A model generated the notes under the pieces. The model was not told the origin of the DNA and did no database searches. It was given only the letters and a program-made list of their open reading frames with translations. Source: Pseudomonas sp. sp1636 (GTDB lineage Bacteria > Pseudomonadota > Gammaproteobacteria > Pseudomonadales > Pseudomonadaceae). From it: a DNA stretch of 64,000 nt. Shown piece after piece: positions 27,750-37,140 of the stretch (position 1 is the stretch's first letter; each line of letters starts with the position of its first letter). The translations under genes and the position numbers were made by a program. Location of the stretch: positions 1 to 64,000 of the forward strand of contig NZ_JARRAB010000006.1 of NCBI RefSeq assembly GCF_030376615.1, written 5' to 3'.

Positions 27750-28685
27750 TTACTTGAGCGCGGCGATGGCAGCGGCAGCGGAGCTGCCGGCGAAGGTGGT
27801 GACCCCGGCCAGCCAGCCCTCGACTACCTCGGGGTTGGCCTTGATCCAGCTGCGGGCGACCTGATCCGGCGCCTCGCGCGCCATGATCGGCTGCATCAAC
27901 TCGGCCTCCTGGGCGCTGGTGAAGCGCAGGCCGGTGAGCAGCCGATCGGCATTCGGGCAGCGCTGGGCGAAGTCCGGCGCAGTGACGGTGGACACGCTGG
28001 CGGCGCCGTCATTGGGGCCGAACACATCCTGGCTGCCGGTCAGGTAGGTGAGCGGCATCTGGATATTCATCGGGTGCGGCTTCCAGCCGAAGAACAGCAC
28101 CGGCTTGTTGTTCTTCACCGCGCGATTGACCACGGTGAGCATCGCCGCCTCGCTGGATTCGATCAGCTTGAATTCGCCGAGGCCGAACTGGTTGCTGTCG
28201 ATCATCTGCTGGATCGCCGTATTGGCCCCGGAACCGGCCTCGATGCCGTAGATCTTGCCGTCCAGCTGTTCCTTGAACTTGGCGATGTCGGCGAAGGTTT
28301 TCAACCCCGCTTCGGCGCTGTAGGTCGGCACCGCGAGTACCGCGATGGCATCGTTCAACGAGGGTTGCTCGGCGACCCTGACCGCACCCTTGGCGAGGAA
28401 GGGCTTGATGTTGTCATCCATGATCGGCTTCCAATAGCCGAGGAAGACGTCGATCTGCTTGCGCTGGATGCCGGCGAAGATGATCTGCTGCGACGCCTGG
28501 GTCTGGGTGGTCTGGTAGCCCAGGCCGTCGAGCAGTTCGGCGGCGACCGCGGTGGTGGCGACCACATCGGTCCAACCGACCGCACCGATGCGAATGGTCT
28601 GGCAGCTGGCGTCATCCGCGGCCAGCAGTGAGGAACTGAACAGGGTGAGTAAACAGCAACCGGCGAGTGCGTTGAGACGTTTCAT
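27750..28685 (-). CDS. caiX: Carnitine-binding periplasmic protein of an ABC importer
   Basis: This 311-aa periplasmic solute-binding protein of the quaternary ammonium (OpuAC/ProX) type starts with a clear signal peptide (MKRLNALAGCCLLTLFSSS, cut near residue 23). The mature part begins with the TIRIGAVGWTDVVATT segment, containing the substrate-box Trp. The matching permease and ATPase are not in the window; in P. aeruginosa CaiX works with the separately encoded CbcWV core. It is the first gene of the carnitine set, divergent from cdhR. Confidence 0.9.
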   Translation of the reverse strand: MKRLNALAGCCLLTLFSSSLLAADDASCQTIRIGAVGWTDVVATTAVAAELLDGLGYQTTQTQASQQIIFAGIQRKQIDVFLGYWKPIMDDNIKPFLAKGAVRVAEQPSLNDAIAVLAVPTYSAEAGLKTFADIAKFKEQLDGKIYGIEAGSGANTAIQQMIDSNQFGLGEFKLIESSEAAMLTVVNRAVKNNKPVLFFGWKPHPMNIQMPLTYLTGSQDVFGPNDGAASVSTVTAPDFAQRCPNADRLLTGLRFTSAQEAELMQPIMAREAPDQVARSWIKANPEVVEGWLAGVTTFAGSSAAAAIAALK

Positions 28686-28902
28686 TGATGCTCCCAGCCT
28701 TACGGTTAATTTGCTTATTGTGATGGGGCCTGGCGACCCCCTCCGTACTCGGACTTGACTGCGCCCGATGGAGCCAGATTACGCAGCGCGGCGGGGCAAA
28801 AAACGAACTAGAACGACCAGCTGTTGAACAACAACGACCTTATCGCTTGCACCGACGGCTCACCTGCCTTTTAGTAACCACCTGCCTTCGCGGAACCCAG
28901 CC
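28686..28902. promoter_or_regulatory. Divergent caiX/cdhR control region
   Basis: This 217-bp gap separates the carnitine operon from its likely activator. It is less GC-rich than its neighbours and holds a short palindrome, GTTG-AA-CAAC, near 28823-28832. A CdhR operator is expected here, but I cannot name its sequence. Confidence 0.5.
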
Positions 28903-29859
28903 ATGCCCCAGACCTTGTGGTTTCTCCTGCTGCCCGGTTTCTCCATGATGGGCCTGATGTCGGCCATCGAACCCTTGCGCGTGGCCAATCGCTTCCGTGG
29001 CGAGCTGTATCGCTGGCACCTGCTCAGCCTGGATGGCGCCGCAGTCGCGGCGAGCAACGGCATGTCGCTGAACGTCGATAGCGCCCTGGCGCTGCCGGCC
29101 GCCGGCGACTGCCTGTTCGTGGTCGCCGGCTTCGAGCCGCTGGCCCACTTCGATCGCCATCTGGCGCACTGGCTGCACCGGGGCGAGCGTGAAGGCGTGC
29201 TGCTCGGCGGCATCGACACCGGCAGCTTCGTCCTCGCCGAAGCCGGCCTGTTCGGCCAGCAGCGCCTGACCCTGCACTGGGAAGCCATCGAAGCCTTTCA
29301 GGAACGCTACCCGCGCCTAGCGGTCACCCAGGAGCTGTTCGAAATAGACGGCCGGCGCATCACCAGCGCCGGCGGCACCGCCAGCCTCGACCTGATGCTC
29401 ACCCTGATCGGTCGCGATCACGGCGAGGAGCTGGCGCTGGCGGTGTCCGAGCAGTTCGTCCTCGGCCGCATCCGCTCGCGCCAGGACCATCAGCGCATGC
29501 AGATCGCCAGCCGCTATAACCTGCACAACAAGAAGCTGGTGCAGGTGATCGGCGAGATGCAGCGCCACAGCGAGCAACCGCTCGGCTCCCAGGCGCTGGC
29601 CGAGCTGGTCAAGGTCACCCCGCGCCAGCTGGAACGGCTGTTCCGCCAGCACCTGCACGAGACCCCGTCCAACTTCTACCTGGCCCTGCGCCTGGACAAG
29701 GCCCGCCAGCTGCTGCGCCAGACCGACATGAGCGTGTTGGAGGTGGGCCTGGCCTGCGGCTTCGAGTCCTCCTCGTATTTCTCCCGCTGCTACCGCACCC
29801 GCTTCGCCAGCTGCCCCAGCCAGGATCGCCACGAGCACCCGGCGGCCTCACTCCCGTAG
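28903..29859 (+). CDS. cdhR: Carnitine-responsive transcription activator, GlxA/AraC type
   Basis: The 318-aa regulator has a DJ-1/PfpI-like N-terminal domain (residues ~1-185), beginning WFLLLPGFSMMGLMSAIEPL and including the GIDTGSFVLAEAGL loop. A C-terminal AraC helix-turn-helix pair follows (~205-300; HLHETPSNFYLALRLDKARQ). This is the form of GbdR, ArgR and CdhR. Position divergent from caiX-cdhCAB identifies it as CdhR rather than GbdR. Confidence 0.9.
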   Translation: MPQTLWFLLLPGFSMMGLMSAIEPLRVANRFRGELYRWHLLSLDGAAVAASNGMSLNVDSALALPAAGDCLFVVAGFEPLAHFDRHLAHWLHRGEREGVLLGGIDTGSFVLAEAGLFGQQRLTLHWEAIEAFQERYPRLAVTQELFEIDGRRITSAGGTASLDLMLTLIGRDHGEELALAVSEQFVLGRIRSRQDHQRMQIASRYNLHNKKLVQVIGEMQRHSEQPLGSQALAELVKVTPRQLERLFRQHLHETPSNFYLALRLDKARQLLRQTDMSVLEVGLACGFESSSYFSRCYRTRFASCPSQDRHEHPAASLP

Positions 29860-30041
29860 CCTGGCTGCAGCCCACCCGACACAAGCGGCCTGGCCGACGG
29901 CTTATCCGTTGACGACCTGGCATTGACGTTTTCGGCAATACCCCAGTCGTTTTTGCACCGGGTCGCCCCGCCCCCCAGGGATATGCTCACCACAAAGCGC
30001 CAACACCGGGTTGGGCGACAGCAAACAAAGGGGACAGCCTG

Positions 30042-31019
30042 ATGAGCCCAGCAGAAGTACACGCCGACAGCATCGTCATCGACGGCCTGATCATCGCCAA
30101 GTGGAACCGCGAACTGTTCGAAGACATGCGCAAGGGCGGCCTGACCGCGGCCAATTGCACGGTCTCGGTATGGGAAGGGTTCCAGGCCACGGTCAACAAC
30201 ATCGCCGCCAGCCAGAAACTGATCCGCGACAACAGCGACCTGGTGATGCCGGTGCGCAGCACCGCCGACATCCGCAAGGCCAAGGAGCTGGGCAAGACCG
30301 GCATCCTCTTCGGCTTCCAGAACGCCCACGCCTTCGAGGACCAGATCGGCTACGTCGAGGTGTTCAAACAGCTCGGCGTCGGCATCGTGCAGATGTGCTA
30401 CAACACCCAGAACCTGGTCGGCACCGGCTGTTACGAGCGCGACGGCGGCCTGTCCGGTTTCGGCCGCGAAATAGTCGCCGAGATGAACCGGGTCGGCATC
30501 ATGTGCGACCTGTCCCACGTCGGCAGCAAGACCAGCGAGGAAGTCATCCTCGAATCGCAGAAGCCGGTGTGCTACTCGCACTGCCTGCCGTCCGGCCTGA
30601 AAGAGCACCCGCGCAACAAGTCCGACGAGGAACTGAAGTTCATCGCCGACCACGGCGGCTTCGTCGGCGTGACCATGTTCGCGCCCTTCCTGGCCAAGGG
30701 CATCGACTCGACCATCGACGACTACGCCGAGGCCATCGAGTACGTGATGAACCTGGTCGGCGAAGACGCCATCGGCATCGGCACCGACTTCACCCAGGGC
30801 CACGGCCAGGACTTCTTCGAATACCTGACCCACGACAAGGGCTACGCCCGCCGCCTGACCAGCTTCGGCAAGATCGTCAACCCGCTGGGCATCCGCACCG
30901 TCGGCGAATTCCCCAACCTGACCGAGACCCTGCTCAAACGCGGCATGCCCGAGCGCGTGGTGCGCAAGGTGATGGGCGAGAACTGGGTAAGGGTCCTGAA
31001 GGACGTCTGGGGCGAGTAA
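30042..31019 (+). CDS. M19 (renal dipeptidase-like) family protein lacking several zinc ligands
   Basis: The 325-aa protein has the TIM-barrel order of M19 membrane dipeptidases, but the metal site is incomplete. The usual D-G-H-x-D motif reads DGLII (Leu16 and Ile18 instead of His and Asp), and the bridging Glu position is Gln93. His159 (DLSHVG), His180 (YSHC) and Asp249 (GTDF) remain. It is therefore unlikely to be a normal dipeptidase. It is the first gene of the dimethylglycine operon, as I recall for PAO1 (PA5396), so a role in betaine or dimethylglycine metabolism is likely but unknown. Confidence 0.85.
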   Translation: MSPAEVHADSIVIDGLIIAKWNRELFEDMRKGGLTAANCTVSVWEGFQATVNNIAASQKLIRDNSDLVMPVRSTADIRKAKELGKTGILFGFQNAHAFEDQIGYVEVFKQLGVGIVQMCYNTQNLVGTGCYERDGGLSGFGREIVAEMNRVGIMCDLSHVGSKTSEEVILESQKPVCYSHCLPSGLKEHPRNKSDEELKFIADHGGFVGVTMFAPFLAKGIDSTIDDYAEAIEYVMNLVGEDAIGIGTDFTQGHGQDFFEYLTHDKGYARRLTSFGKIVNPLGIRTVGEFPNLTETLLKRGMPERVVRKVMGENWVRVLKDVWGE

Positions 31020-31040
31020 GCCGAACGCAATCCGTAGGGC

Positions 31041-31149
31041 TGATCGTTCCCATGCTCCGCGTGGGAATGCAGCCCGTGACGCTCCGCGTCACAGAAGCGG
31101 ACGCAGAGCGTCCAGTGAGGCGTTCCCACGCAGAGCGTGGGAGCGATCA
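31041..31149. repeat. Intergenic repeat with inverted ends
   Basis: This 109-bp element has 26-bp imperfect inverted ends (left begins TGATCGTTCCCATGCTCC, right ends GTGGGAGCGATCA; 22 of 26 match by my count). The interior contains further TGACGCTCCGCGTCA-type palindromes. It lies between the M19-like and DUF5943-like genes. It looks like a non-coding repeat family of pseudomonads. Confidence 0.75.
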
Positions 31150-31188
31150 AATCAAGCAATAACTACAGAATTCCGGAGTACCGAACAC

Positions 31189-31719
31189 ATGGCCACCCAC
31201 GCCCCCGAAATGCCCATCGAAGTCGACAGCGAAACCGGCGTCTGGACCACCGACGCCCTGCCGATGCTCTATGTGCCGCGGCATTTCTTCGTCAACAACC
31301 ACATCGGCATCGAGGAAGTGCTGGGCGCCGACGCCTATGCCGAGATCCTCTACAAGGCCGGCTACAAGTCCGCCTGGCACTGGTGCGAGAAGGAAGCCGA
31401 ATGCCACGGCCTGTCCGGCGTGGCGGTGTTCGAGCACTACATGAAGCGCCTGTCGCAGCGTGGCTGGGGGCTGTTCAAGATCCAGGCGATCGACCTCGAC
31501 CAGGGCACCTGCGAGGTGCGCCTGGATCACTCCGCCTTCGTCTACGTCTACGGCCAGTGCGGACGCATGGTCGACTACATGTTCACTGGCTGGTTCGCCG
31601 GCGCCATGGATCAGATCCTGGCCGCCCAGGGCAGCCCGATCCGCACGGTGGCCGAACAGGTCTACGGTGCTTCGCAAGCAGGCCACGACCACGGCCTGTT
31701 CATCGTCAAGCCGTTGTAA
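31189..31719 (+). CDS. DUF5943-like protein of the dimethylglycine operon
   Basis: The 176-aa soluble protein resembles the conserved protein before dgcA in pseudomonads (DUF5943; V4R/4-vinyl-reductase-like fold). Visible features are a Trp/His/Cys-rich centre (SAWHWCEKEAECHGLSG) and a second Cys/His region (YGQCGRMVDYMFTGWFAGAMDQ). These could bind a ligand or metal, as V4R domains do. It ends 15 bp before dgcA and is clearly in the same operon. Function is unknown; a ligand-sensing or enzyme-assembly role is a guess. Confidence 0.8.
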   Translation: MATHAPEMPIEVDSETGVWTTDALPMLYVPRHFFVNNHIGIEEVLGADAYAEILYKAGYKSAWHWCEKEAECHGLSGVAVFEHYMKRLSQRGWGLFKIQAIDLDQGTCEVRLDHSAFVYVYGQCGRMVDYMFTGWFAGAMDQILAAQGSPIRTVAEQVYGASQAGHDHGLFIVKPL

Positions 31720-31734
31720 GCGGAGCCTATCGCC

Positions 31735-33795
31735 ATGGCCTTTGAAGCAATGTTCCAGCCGATCCAGATCGGCAAACTGACCATCCGTAACCGTATCGTG
31801 TCCACCGCCCACGCCGAGGTCATGGCCACCGACGGCGGCATGACCACCGAGCGTTACGTCAAGTACTACGAAGAGAAGGCCAAGGGCGGCATCGGCCTGG
31901 CCATCTGCGGCGGCTCCTCGGTGGTCTCCATCGACAGCCCGCATGGCTGGTGGAGCTCGGTCAACCTGTCCACCGACCGCATCATCCCGCACTTCCAGAA
32001 CCTGGCCGACGCCATGCACAAGCATGGCGCCAAGATCATGATCCAGATTACCCACATGGGTCGGCGCTCGCGCTGGGACGGTTTCGACTGGCCGACCCTG
32101 ATGTCGCCGTCCGGCATCCGCGAACCGGTACACCGCGCCACCTGCAAGACCATCGAGCCGGAGGAGATGTGGCGCATCATCGGCGACTTCGCCAAGGCGG
32201 CGGCCCGGGCCAAGGCCGGCGGCCTGGACGGCGTCGAGCTGTCGGCCGTGCACCAGCACATGATCGACCAGTTCTGGTCGCCACGGGTCAACAAGCGTAC
32301 CGACGAATGGGGCGGCAGCTTCGAGGGCCGGATGAAATTCGGCCTGGAAGTGCTCAAGGCCGTGCGCAAGGAAGTCGGCGACGACTTCTGCGTGGGCCTG
32401 CGCATCTCCGGCGACGAGTTCCACCCGGACGGCCTGTCCCACGAGGACATGAAGCAGATCGCCAAGTACTACGACGACACCGGCCTGCTCGACTTCATCG
32501 GCGTGGTCGGCTCCGGCGCCGATACCCACAACACCCTGGCCAACGTCATCCCCAACATGAGCTTCCCGCCCGAGCCCTTCCTCCATCTGGCGGCCGGGAT
32601 CAAGGAAGTGGTCAAGGTACCGGTGCTGCACGCGCAGAACATCAAGGATCCGAACCAGGCCACCCGCATCCTCGAAGGCGGTTACGTCGACATGGTCGGC
32701 ATGACCCGCGCCTTCATCGCCGACCCGCACCTGATCGCCAAGGTCAAGATGGGCCAGGTCGACCAGATCAAGCAGTGCGTCGGCGCCAACTATTGCATCG
32801 ACCGCCAGTACCAGGGCCTGGACGTGCTGTGCATCCAGAACGCCGCGACCTCCCGTGAATACATGGGCTTGCCGCACATCATCGAGAAGACCACCGGCGT
32901 CAAGCGCAAGGTGGTGGTGGTCGGCGGCGGTCCGGCCGGCATGGAAGCGGCGCGCGTCGCCGCCGAACGCGGCCACGACGTCACCCTGTTCGAGAAGAAG
33001 GATCAGCTTGGCGGGCAGATCACCACGGCCGCCAAGGCGCCGCAGCGTGACCAGATCGCCGGCATCACCCGTTGGTACCAGCTGGAACTGGCGCGCCTGA
33101 AAATCGACCTGCGCCTGGGCACCGGCGCCGATCCCGAGTCCATCATGGACCTGCGTCCGGACGTGGTGGTGCTGGCCAACGGCGGCCATCCGTTCCTCGA
33201 ACAGAACGAGCACTGGGGCGCGGCCGAAGGCCTGGTGGTGAGCAGCTGGGACGTCCTCGACGGCAAGGTCGCCCCGGGCAAGAACGTGCTGGTGTACGAC
33301 ACCATCTGCGAATTCACCGGCATGTCGGTCGCCGACTTCATCGCCGACAAGGGCAGTCAGGTCGAGATCGTCACCGACGACATCAAGCCGGGCGTCGGCA
33401 TGGGCGGCACCTCGTTCCCCACGGCCTACCGCAGCATGTACCCCAAGGGCGTGATCATGACCAGCGACCTGATGCTGGAAAAGGTCTACCGCGAGGGCGA
33501 CAAGCTGGTGGCGCTGCTGGAGAACGAATACACCGGCGCCCAGGAAGAGCGCGTGGTCGACCAGGTGGTGGTGGAGAACGGCGTGCGTCCGGACGAAACC
33601 CTTTACTACGCACTCAAGGAAGGCTCGCGTAACAAGGGCCAGGTCGACGTCGAGGCGCTGTTCGCGATCAAGCCGCAGCCTTGCCTGTCCGAGACCGGCG
33701 ACGGCTACCTGCTGTTCCGCATCGGCGACTGCGTGGCCCAGCGCAACACCCACGCGGCGATCTACGACGCGCTGCGTCTGTGCAAGGACTTTTAA
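31735..33795 (+). CDS. dgcA: Dimethylglycine demethylase subunit DgcA (old-yellow-enzyme/TMADH type)
   Basis: This 686-aa enzyme removes a methyl from dimethylglycine to give sarcosine and formaldehyde. It has an N-terminal FMN TIM barrel (residues ~5-340), an Fe-S segment, and C-terminal FAD- and NAD-like folds (VVVVGGGPAGMEAA near residue 397). Relative to trimethylamine dehydrogenase, the Fe-S site has Cys348, Cys354 and Cys366, but residue 351, expected to be Cys, is Ala. It precedes dgcB and etfAB, which should carry its electrons to the quinone pool. Confidence 0.93.
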   Translation: MAFEAMFQPIQIGKLTIRNRIVSTAHAEVMATDGGMTTERYVKYYEEKAKGGIGLAICGGSSVVSIDSPHGWWSSVNLSTDRIIPHFQNLADAMHKHGAKIMIQITHMGRRSRWDGFDWPTLMSPSGIREPVHRATCKTIEPEEMWRIIGDFAKAAARAKAGGLDGVELSAVHQHMIDQFWSPRVNKRTDEWGGSFEGRMKFGLEVLKAVRKEVGDDFCVGLRISGDEFHPDGLSHEDMKQIAKYYDDTGLLDFIGVVGSGADTHNTLANVIPNMSFPPEPFLHLAAGIKEVVKVPVLHAQNIKDPNQATRILEGGYVDMVGMTRAFIADPHLIAKVKMGQVDQIKQCVGANYCIDRQYQGLDVLCIQNAATSREYMGLPHIIEKTTGVKRKVVVVGGGPAGMEAARVAAERGHDVTLFEKKDQLGGQITTAAKAPQRDQIAGITRWYQLELARLKIDLRLGTGADPESIMDLRPDVVVLANGGHPFLEQNEHWGAAEGLVVSSWDVLDGKVAPGKNVLVYDTICEFTGMSVADFIADKGSQVEIVTDDIKPGVGMGGTSFPTAYRSMYPKGVIMTSDLMLEKVYREGDKLVALLENEYTGAQEERVVDQVVVENGVRPDETLYYALKEGSRNKGQVDVEALFAIKPQPCLSETGDGYLLFRIGDCVAQRNTHAAIYDALRLCKDF

Positions 33796-33810
33796 GGCGG
33801 GAGACACCCC

Positions 33811-33922
33811 GTAAGGTGGGCGAGTCGCGTAGCGGCGTAACCCACCTGGCGGATCACCAGACAGGCCGAGCTAGCGCCTGACGCATCGATGGTGGGTTAC
33901 GCCGCAGGCGCACCCACCCTAC
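33811..33922. repeat. Intergenic inverted repeat between dgcA and dgcB
   Basis: A perfect 13-bp inverted pair, GGCGTAACCCACC (33834-33846) and GGTGGGTTACGCC (33891-33903), lies inside a longer imperfect palindrome whose ends read GTAAGGTGGGCG and CGCACCCACCCTAC. It splits an otherwise tight operon by about 157 bp. A related GTAGGGTGGAT element is at 41347-41428. Confidence 0.8.
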
Positions 33923-33952
33923 GTGGTTATACGGTCCCTCCAAGGAGACCAG

Positions 33953-35917
33953 ATGATGTTGAACACCCTACTCCCCATTCTGCTGTTCGCCGCACTCGGC
34001 CTGGCCGTGCTCGGCGCCGGCAAGCGCTTCCTCATGTGGCGGCGCGGCAAGCCGGCCCAGGTCGACTGGATCAAAGGCCTGCTGGCCATGCCGCGCCGCT
34101 ACCTGGTCGACCTGCACCACGTGGTCGAGCGCGACAAGTACATGTCCAAGACCCACGTGGCCACCGCCGGCGGCTTCGTCCTGGCTGCCGCGCTGGCGAT
34201 CCTGGTACACGGCTTCGGCCTGCACCACCGGATCCTCGGCTTCGCCCTGCTGGCGGCCTGCGTGCTGATGTTCACCGGCGCCTTGTTCGTCGCCAAACGC
34301 CGGCGCAACCCGCCGGCGCGGCTGTCGAAAGGCCCGTGGAATCGCCTGCCGAAGAGCCTGCTGATGTTCGCCGCGAGCTTCTTTATCGCCACCCTGCCGG
34401 TGGCCGGGATACTGCCCGCCGACTTCGGCGGCTGGATCCTCGCGCTGATCCTCGCCGTCGGCGTGGCCTGGGGCGTGTCCGAGCTGTTCTTCGGCATGAC
34501 CTGGGGCGGGCCGATGAAGCACGCCTTCGCCGGCGCCCTGCACCTGGCCTGGCACCGCCGTGCGGAACGCTTCGGCGGCGGACGCTCGACCGGCCTCAAG
34601 GCCCTGGATCTGAACGACCCGAACGCCTCGCTGGGGGTGGAAAAACCCAGCGATTTCACCTGGAACCAGTTGCTCGGCTTCGACGCCTGCGTGCAGTGCG
34701 GCAAGTGCGAGGCGGTCTGCCCGGCCTTCGCCGCCGGCCAGCCGCTCAATCCGAAGAAGCTGATCCAGGACATGGTCATCGGCCTGGCCGGCGGCACCGA
34801 CGCCAAGTTCGCCGGCTCTCCCTATCCGGGCATCCCGCTGGGCGAACACGGCGGCGGCCCGCACCTGCCGATCGTCGACCTGGGCGGCAAGGCGCTGGTG
34901 GATGCCGAGACCCTGTGGTCGTGCACCACCTGCCGCGCCTGCGTCGAGGAGTGCCCGATGATGATCGAGCACGTCGACGCCATCGTCGACATGCGCCGCC
35001 ACCTGACCCTGGAAAAGGGCGCCACGCCGAACAAGGGCGCCGAGGTGCTGGACAACCTGATCGCCACCGACAACCCCGGCGGCTTCGCCCCCGGCGGGCG
35101 GCTGAACTGGGCGGCAGACCTCAACCTGCCGCTGCTGAGCGAGAAGAAGTCGGTCGATGTGCTGTTCTGGGTCGGCGACGGTGCCTTCGACATGCGCAAC
35201 CAGCGCACCCTGCGCGCCTTCGTCAAGGTACTCAAAGCAGCCAACGTCGACTTCGCCGTGCTCGGCCTGGAAGAACGCGACAGCGGCGACGTGGCCCGCC
35301 GCCTGGGCGACGAGGCGACCTTCCAGACCCTGGCCAAACGCAACATCGCCAGCATGAGCCAGTACCGCTTCAACAAGATCGTCAGCTGCGACCCGCACAG
35401 CTTCCACGTGCTGAAGAACGAATACGGCGAACTCGGCGGCCACTATCAGGTGCTGCACCACAGCACCTATATGGAAGAGCTGATCAGCGGAGAAAAACTG
35501 AGTCTGGGTAAGCACAAGGGCGGCAGCGTGACCTATCACGACCCCTGCTACCTGGGCCGCTACAACGGCGAGTACGAAGCCCCGCGCGCGGTGCTCAAGG
35601 CCATTGGCATCGAGGTCAAGGAGATGGAGCGCTCGGGCTTCCGCTCGCGCTGCTGCGGCGGTGGCGGCGGTGCGCCGATCACCGACATCCCCGGCAAGCA
35701 GCGGATTCCCGACATGCGCATGCTCGACATCCAGGAAACCGGCGCCGAACTGGTCGCCGTGGGCTGCCCGCAGTGCACCGCGATGCTCGAAGGCGTGGTC
35801 GAACCGCGGCCGCAGGTCAAGGACATCGCCGAGCTGGTGGCCGACGTGCTGATCGAGGCGCCCGCCCCGGCAAAAAAGCCCACTCCGACCAAGCCTAAAG
35901 CCCTGGAGGTGCACTGA
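33953..35917 (+). CDS. dgcB: Dimethylglycine demethylase-associated Fe-S oxidoreductase DgcB
   Basis: The 654-aa membrane protein has about five N-terminal transmembrane helices (residues ~1-195) and two 4Fe-4S motifs (CVQCGKCEAVCP and CTTCRACVEECP). It also carries CCG-type cysteine-rich segments near the C-terminus (CCGGGGGAP). It likely passes electrons from DgcA, through ETF, to the membrane quinone pool. The first of two adjacent ATGs (33953) follows AAGGAG. It overlaps etfA by one base (TGATG). Confidence 0.92.
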   Translation: MMLNTLLPILLFAALGLAVLGAGKRFLMWRRGKPAQVDWIKGLLAMPRRYLVDLHHVVERDKYMSKTHVATAGGFVLAAALAILVHGFGLHHRILGFALLAACVLMFTGALFVAKRRRNPPARLSKGPWNRLPKSLLMFAASFFIATLPVAGILPADFGGWILALILAVGVAWGVSELFFGMTWGGPMKHAFAGALHLAWHRRAERFGGGRSTGLKALDLNDPNASLGVEKPSDFTWNQLLGFDACVQCGKCEAVCPAFAAGQPLNPKKLIQDMVIGLAGGTDAKFAGSPYPGIPLGEHGGGPHLPIVDLGGKALVDAETLWSCTTCRACVEECPMMIEHVDAIVDMRRHLTLEKGATPNKGAEVLDNLIATDNPGGFAPGGRLNWAADLNLPLLSEKKSVDVLFWVGDGAFDMRNQRTLRAFVKVLKAANVDFAVLGLEERDSGDVARRLGDEATFQTLAKRNIASMSQYRFNKIVSCDPHSFHVLKNEYGELGGHYQVLHHSTYMEELISGEKLSLGKHKGGSVTYHDPCYLGRYNGEYEAPRAVLKAIGIEVKEMERSGFRSRCCGGGGGAPITDIPGKQRIPDMRMLDIQETGAELVAVGCPQCTAMLEGVVEPRPQVKDIAELVADVLIEAPAPAKKPTPTKPKALEVH

Positions 35918-37140
35918 TGAGCGACATCATCCGCCGCGACCCGCGCGCCGAATGGATCGCGCGCAACCGCCTGCACCCGCTGCACGCGGCCATGCAAAAG
36001 GTTGAGGCCAGCTGGATGGGGCCTAACGGCCTCGTCCGCAAGAACCCCCACGCGGTCGGTTTTATCGGCCCCAACGGCCTCAAGCGCATCGACCGTAGCG
36101 GCGCCCAGCAGGGCGGCAGCGGCAAACGCACCACCGCCACTGTGGCGGTGCAACTGCCGTTGCACATCGTCGAGCAACCGGCGTTCTATATCGCCGTGGT
36201 GCCGGACATGATCGGCGGCCGCCTGAGCAGCCACGACAAGGATCTGCTCGGCCTGGCCCACAAGCTGGCCGGCAGCGAGGGCGCGGTGGTCGCGGTGGTG
36301 TTCGGCGAGCATAAGGAAAACGCCTTCGACACGGCCGGCGTCGACCGCCTGCTGCACCTCGAAGGCGAGCTGTACGATGGCTATGCCCCCGAACAACGGG
36401 TGCTGGCCCTCAGTGCGGTGGAAAGCCAACTGGCACCGCGCCACTGGTTGCTGCCGGACAGCCGCACCGGCGGCGGCGAGCTGGGTCGGCGCCTGGCCGC
36501 CAAGCTCGGCGAACGCCCGGCCACGCGGGTCTGGCAGGTCGCCGAGGGCCAGTGCATCGGTCGCGCCGGCGCCGGCCAGCAAGACCTGCTGCGCCGCGCA
36601 CCGCGGCTGATCCTGGCCGCCGTCGAGTGCGCCGAGCCGGTCGGCGAGAGCCGCCATGAGGCGCGCGCGCTCGAACTGCGAGAGCAGATCGCGCGCAACC
36701 TGCCGCGCATCGAGGATCTCGGCGCCGTGGCGGTCGACCCGGCCGCGATCCCCATGGCCGAAGCCGAGTTCATCCTCTCCGGCGGCAACGGGGTCAAGGA
36801 CTGGGCGCAGTTCCACCGCGCCGCCGTCGCCCTCGGCGCCACCGAAGGCGCGTCGCGGGTGGCGGTCGACGACGGTTTCATGCCACGCAACCGCCAGGTC
36901 GGTGCCACCGGCACCTGGGTTACCGCGCGGGTCTACCTGGCCGTGGGCATCTCCGGGGCGATCCAGCACCTGCAAGGCATCGGCGCCTGCGACAAGGTAA
37001 TCGCGCTCAACCTGGATCCGGGCTGCGACATGATCAAACGGGCCGACCTCTCGGTGATCGGCGATTCGGCGGCGATCCTCGCCGCCCTGATCGAGCGGGT
37101 TACCGCCTATCGCCAAGGAGGCGCACGCGATGCTGCCTAA
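35917..37140 (+). CDS. etfA: Electron transfer flavoprotein alpha subunit
   Basis: This 407-aa alpha subunit belongs to a pathway-specific ETF. The FAD-binding C-terminal domain is clear (FILSGGNGVKDW, QVGATGTWV, GISGAIQHLQG, IALNLDPGCDMIKRADLSVIGD). The N-terminal part is longer than in housekeeping EtfA, by about 100 residues. It is translationally coupled to dgcB and overlaps etfB by 11 bp, so the ETF is dedicated to dimethylglycine demethylation. Confidence 0.92.
   Translation: MSDIIRRDPRAEWIARNRLHPLHAAMQKVEASWMGPNGLVRKNPHAVGFIGPNGLKRIDRSGAQQGGSGKRTTATVAVQLPLHIVEQPAFYIAVVPDMIGGRLSSHDKDLLGLAHKLAGSEGAVVAVVFGEHKENAFDTAGVDRLLHLEGELYDGYAPEQRVLALSAVESQLAPRHWLLPDSRTGGGELGRRLAAKLGERPATRVWQVAEGQCIGRAGAGQQDLLRRAPRLILAAVECAEPVGESRHEARALELREQIARNLPRIEDLGAVAVDPAAIPMAEAEFILSGGNGVKDWAQFHRAAVALGATEGASRVAVDDGFMPRNRQVGATGTWVTARVYLAVGISGAIQHLQGIGACDKVIALNLDPGCDMIKRADLSVIGDSAAILAALIERVTAYRQGGARDAA

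Noticed and set aside
28903..29859. Call as GbdR, the betaine regulator.
   Set aside because: It has the same family fold, but its length and its place divergent from the carnitine operon fit CdhR better.
29860..30041. Sigma54 promoter before the dimethylglycine operon (TGGCA near 29918).
   Set aside because: The expected GC of the -12 element is absent at the required spacing.
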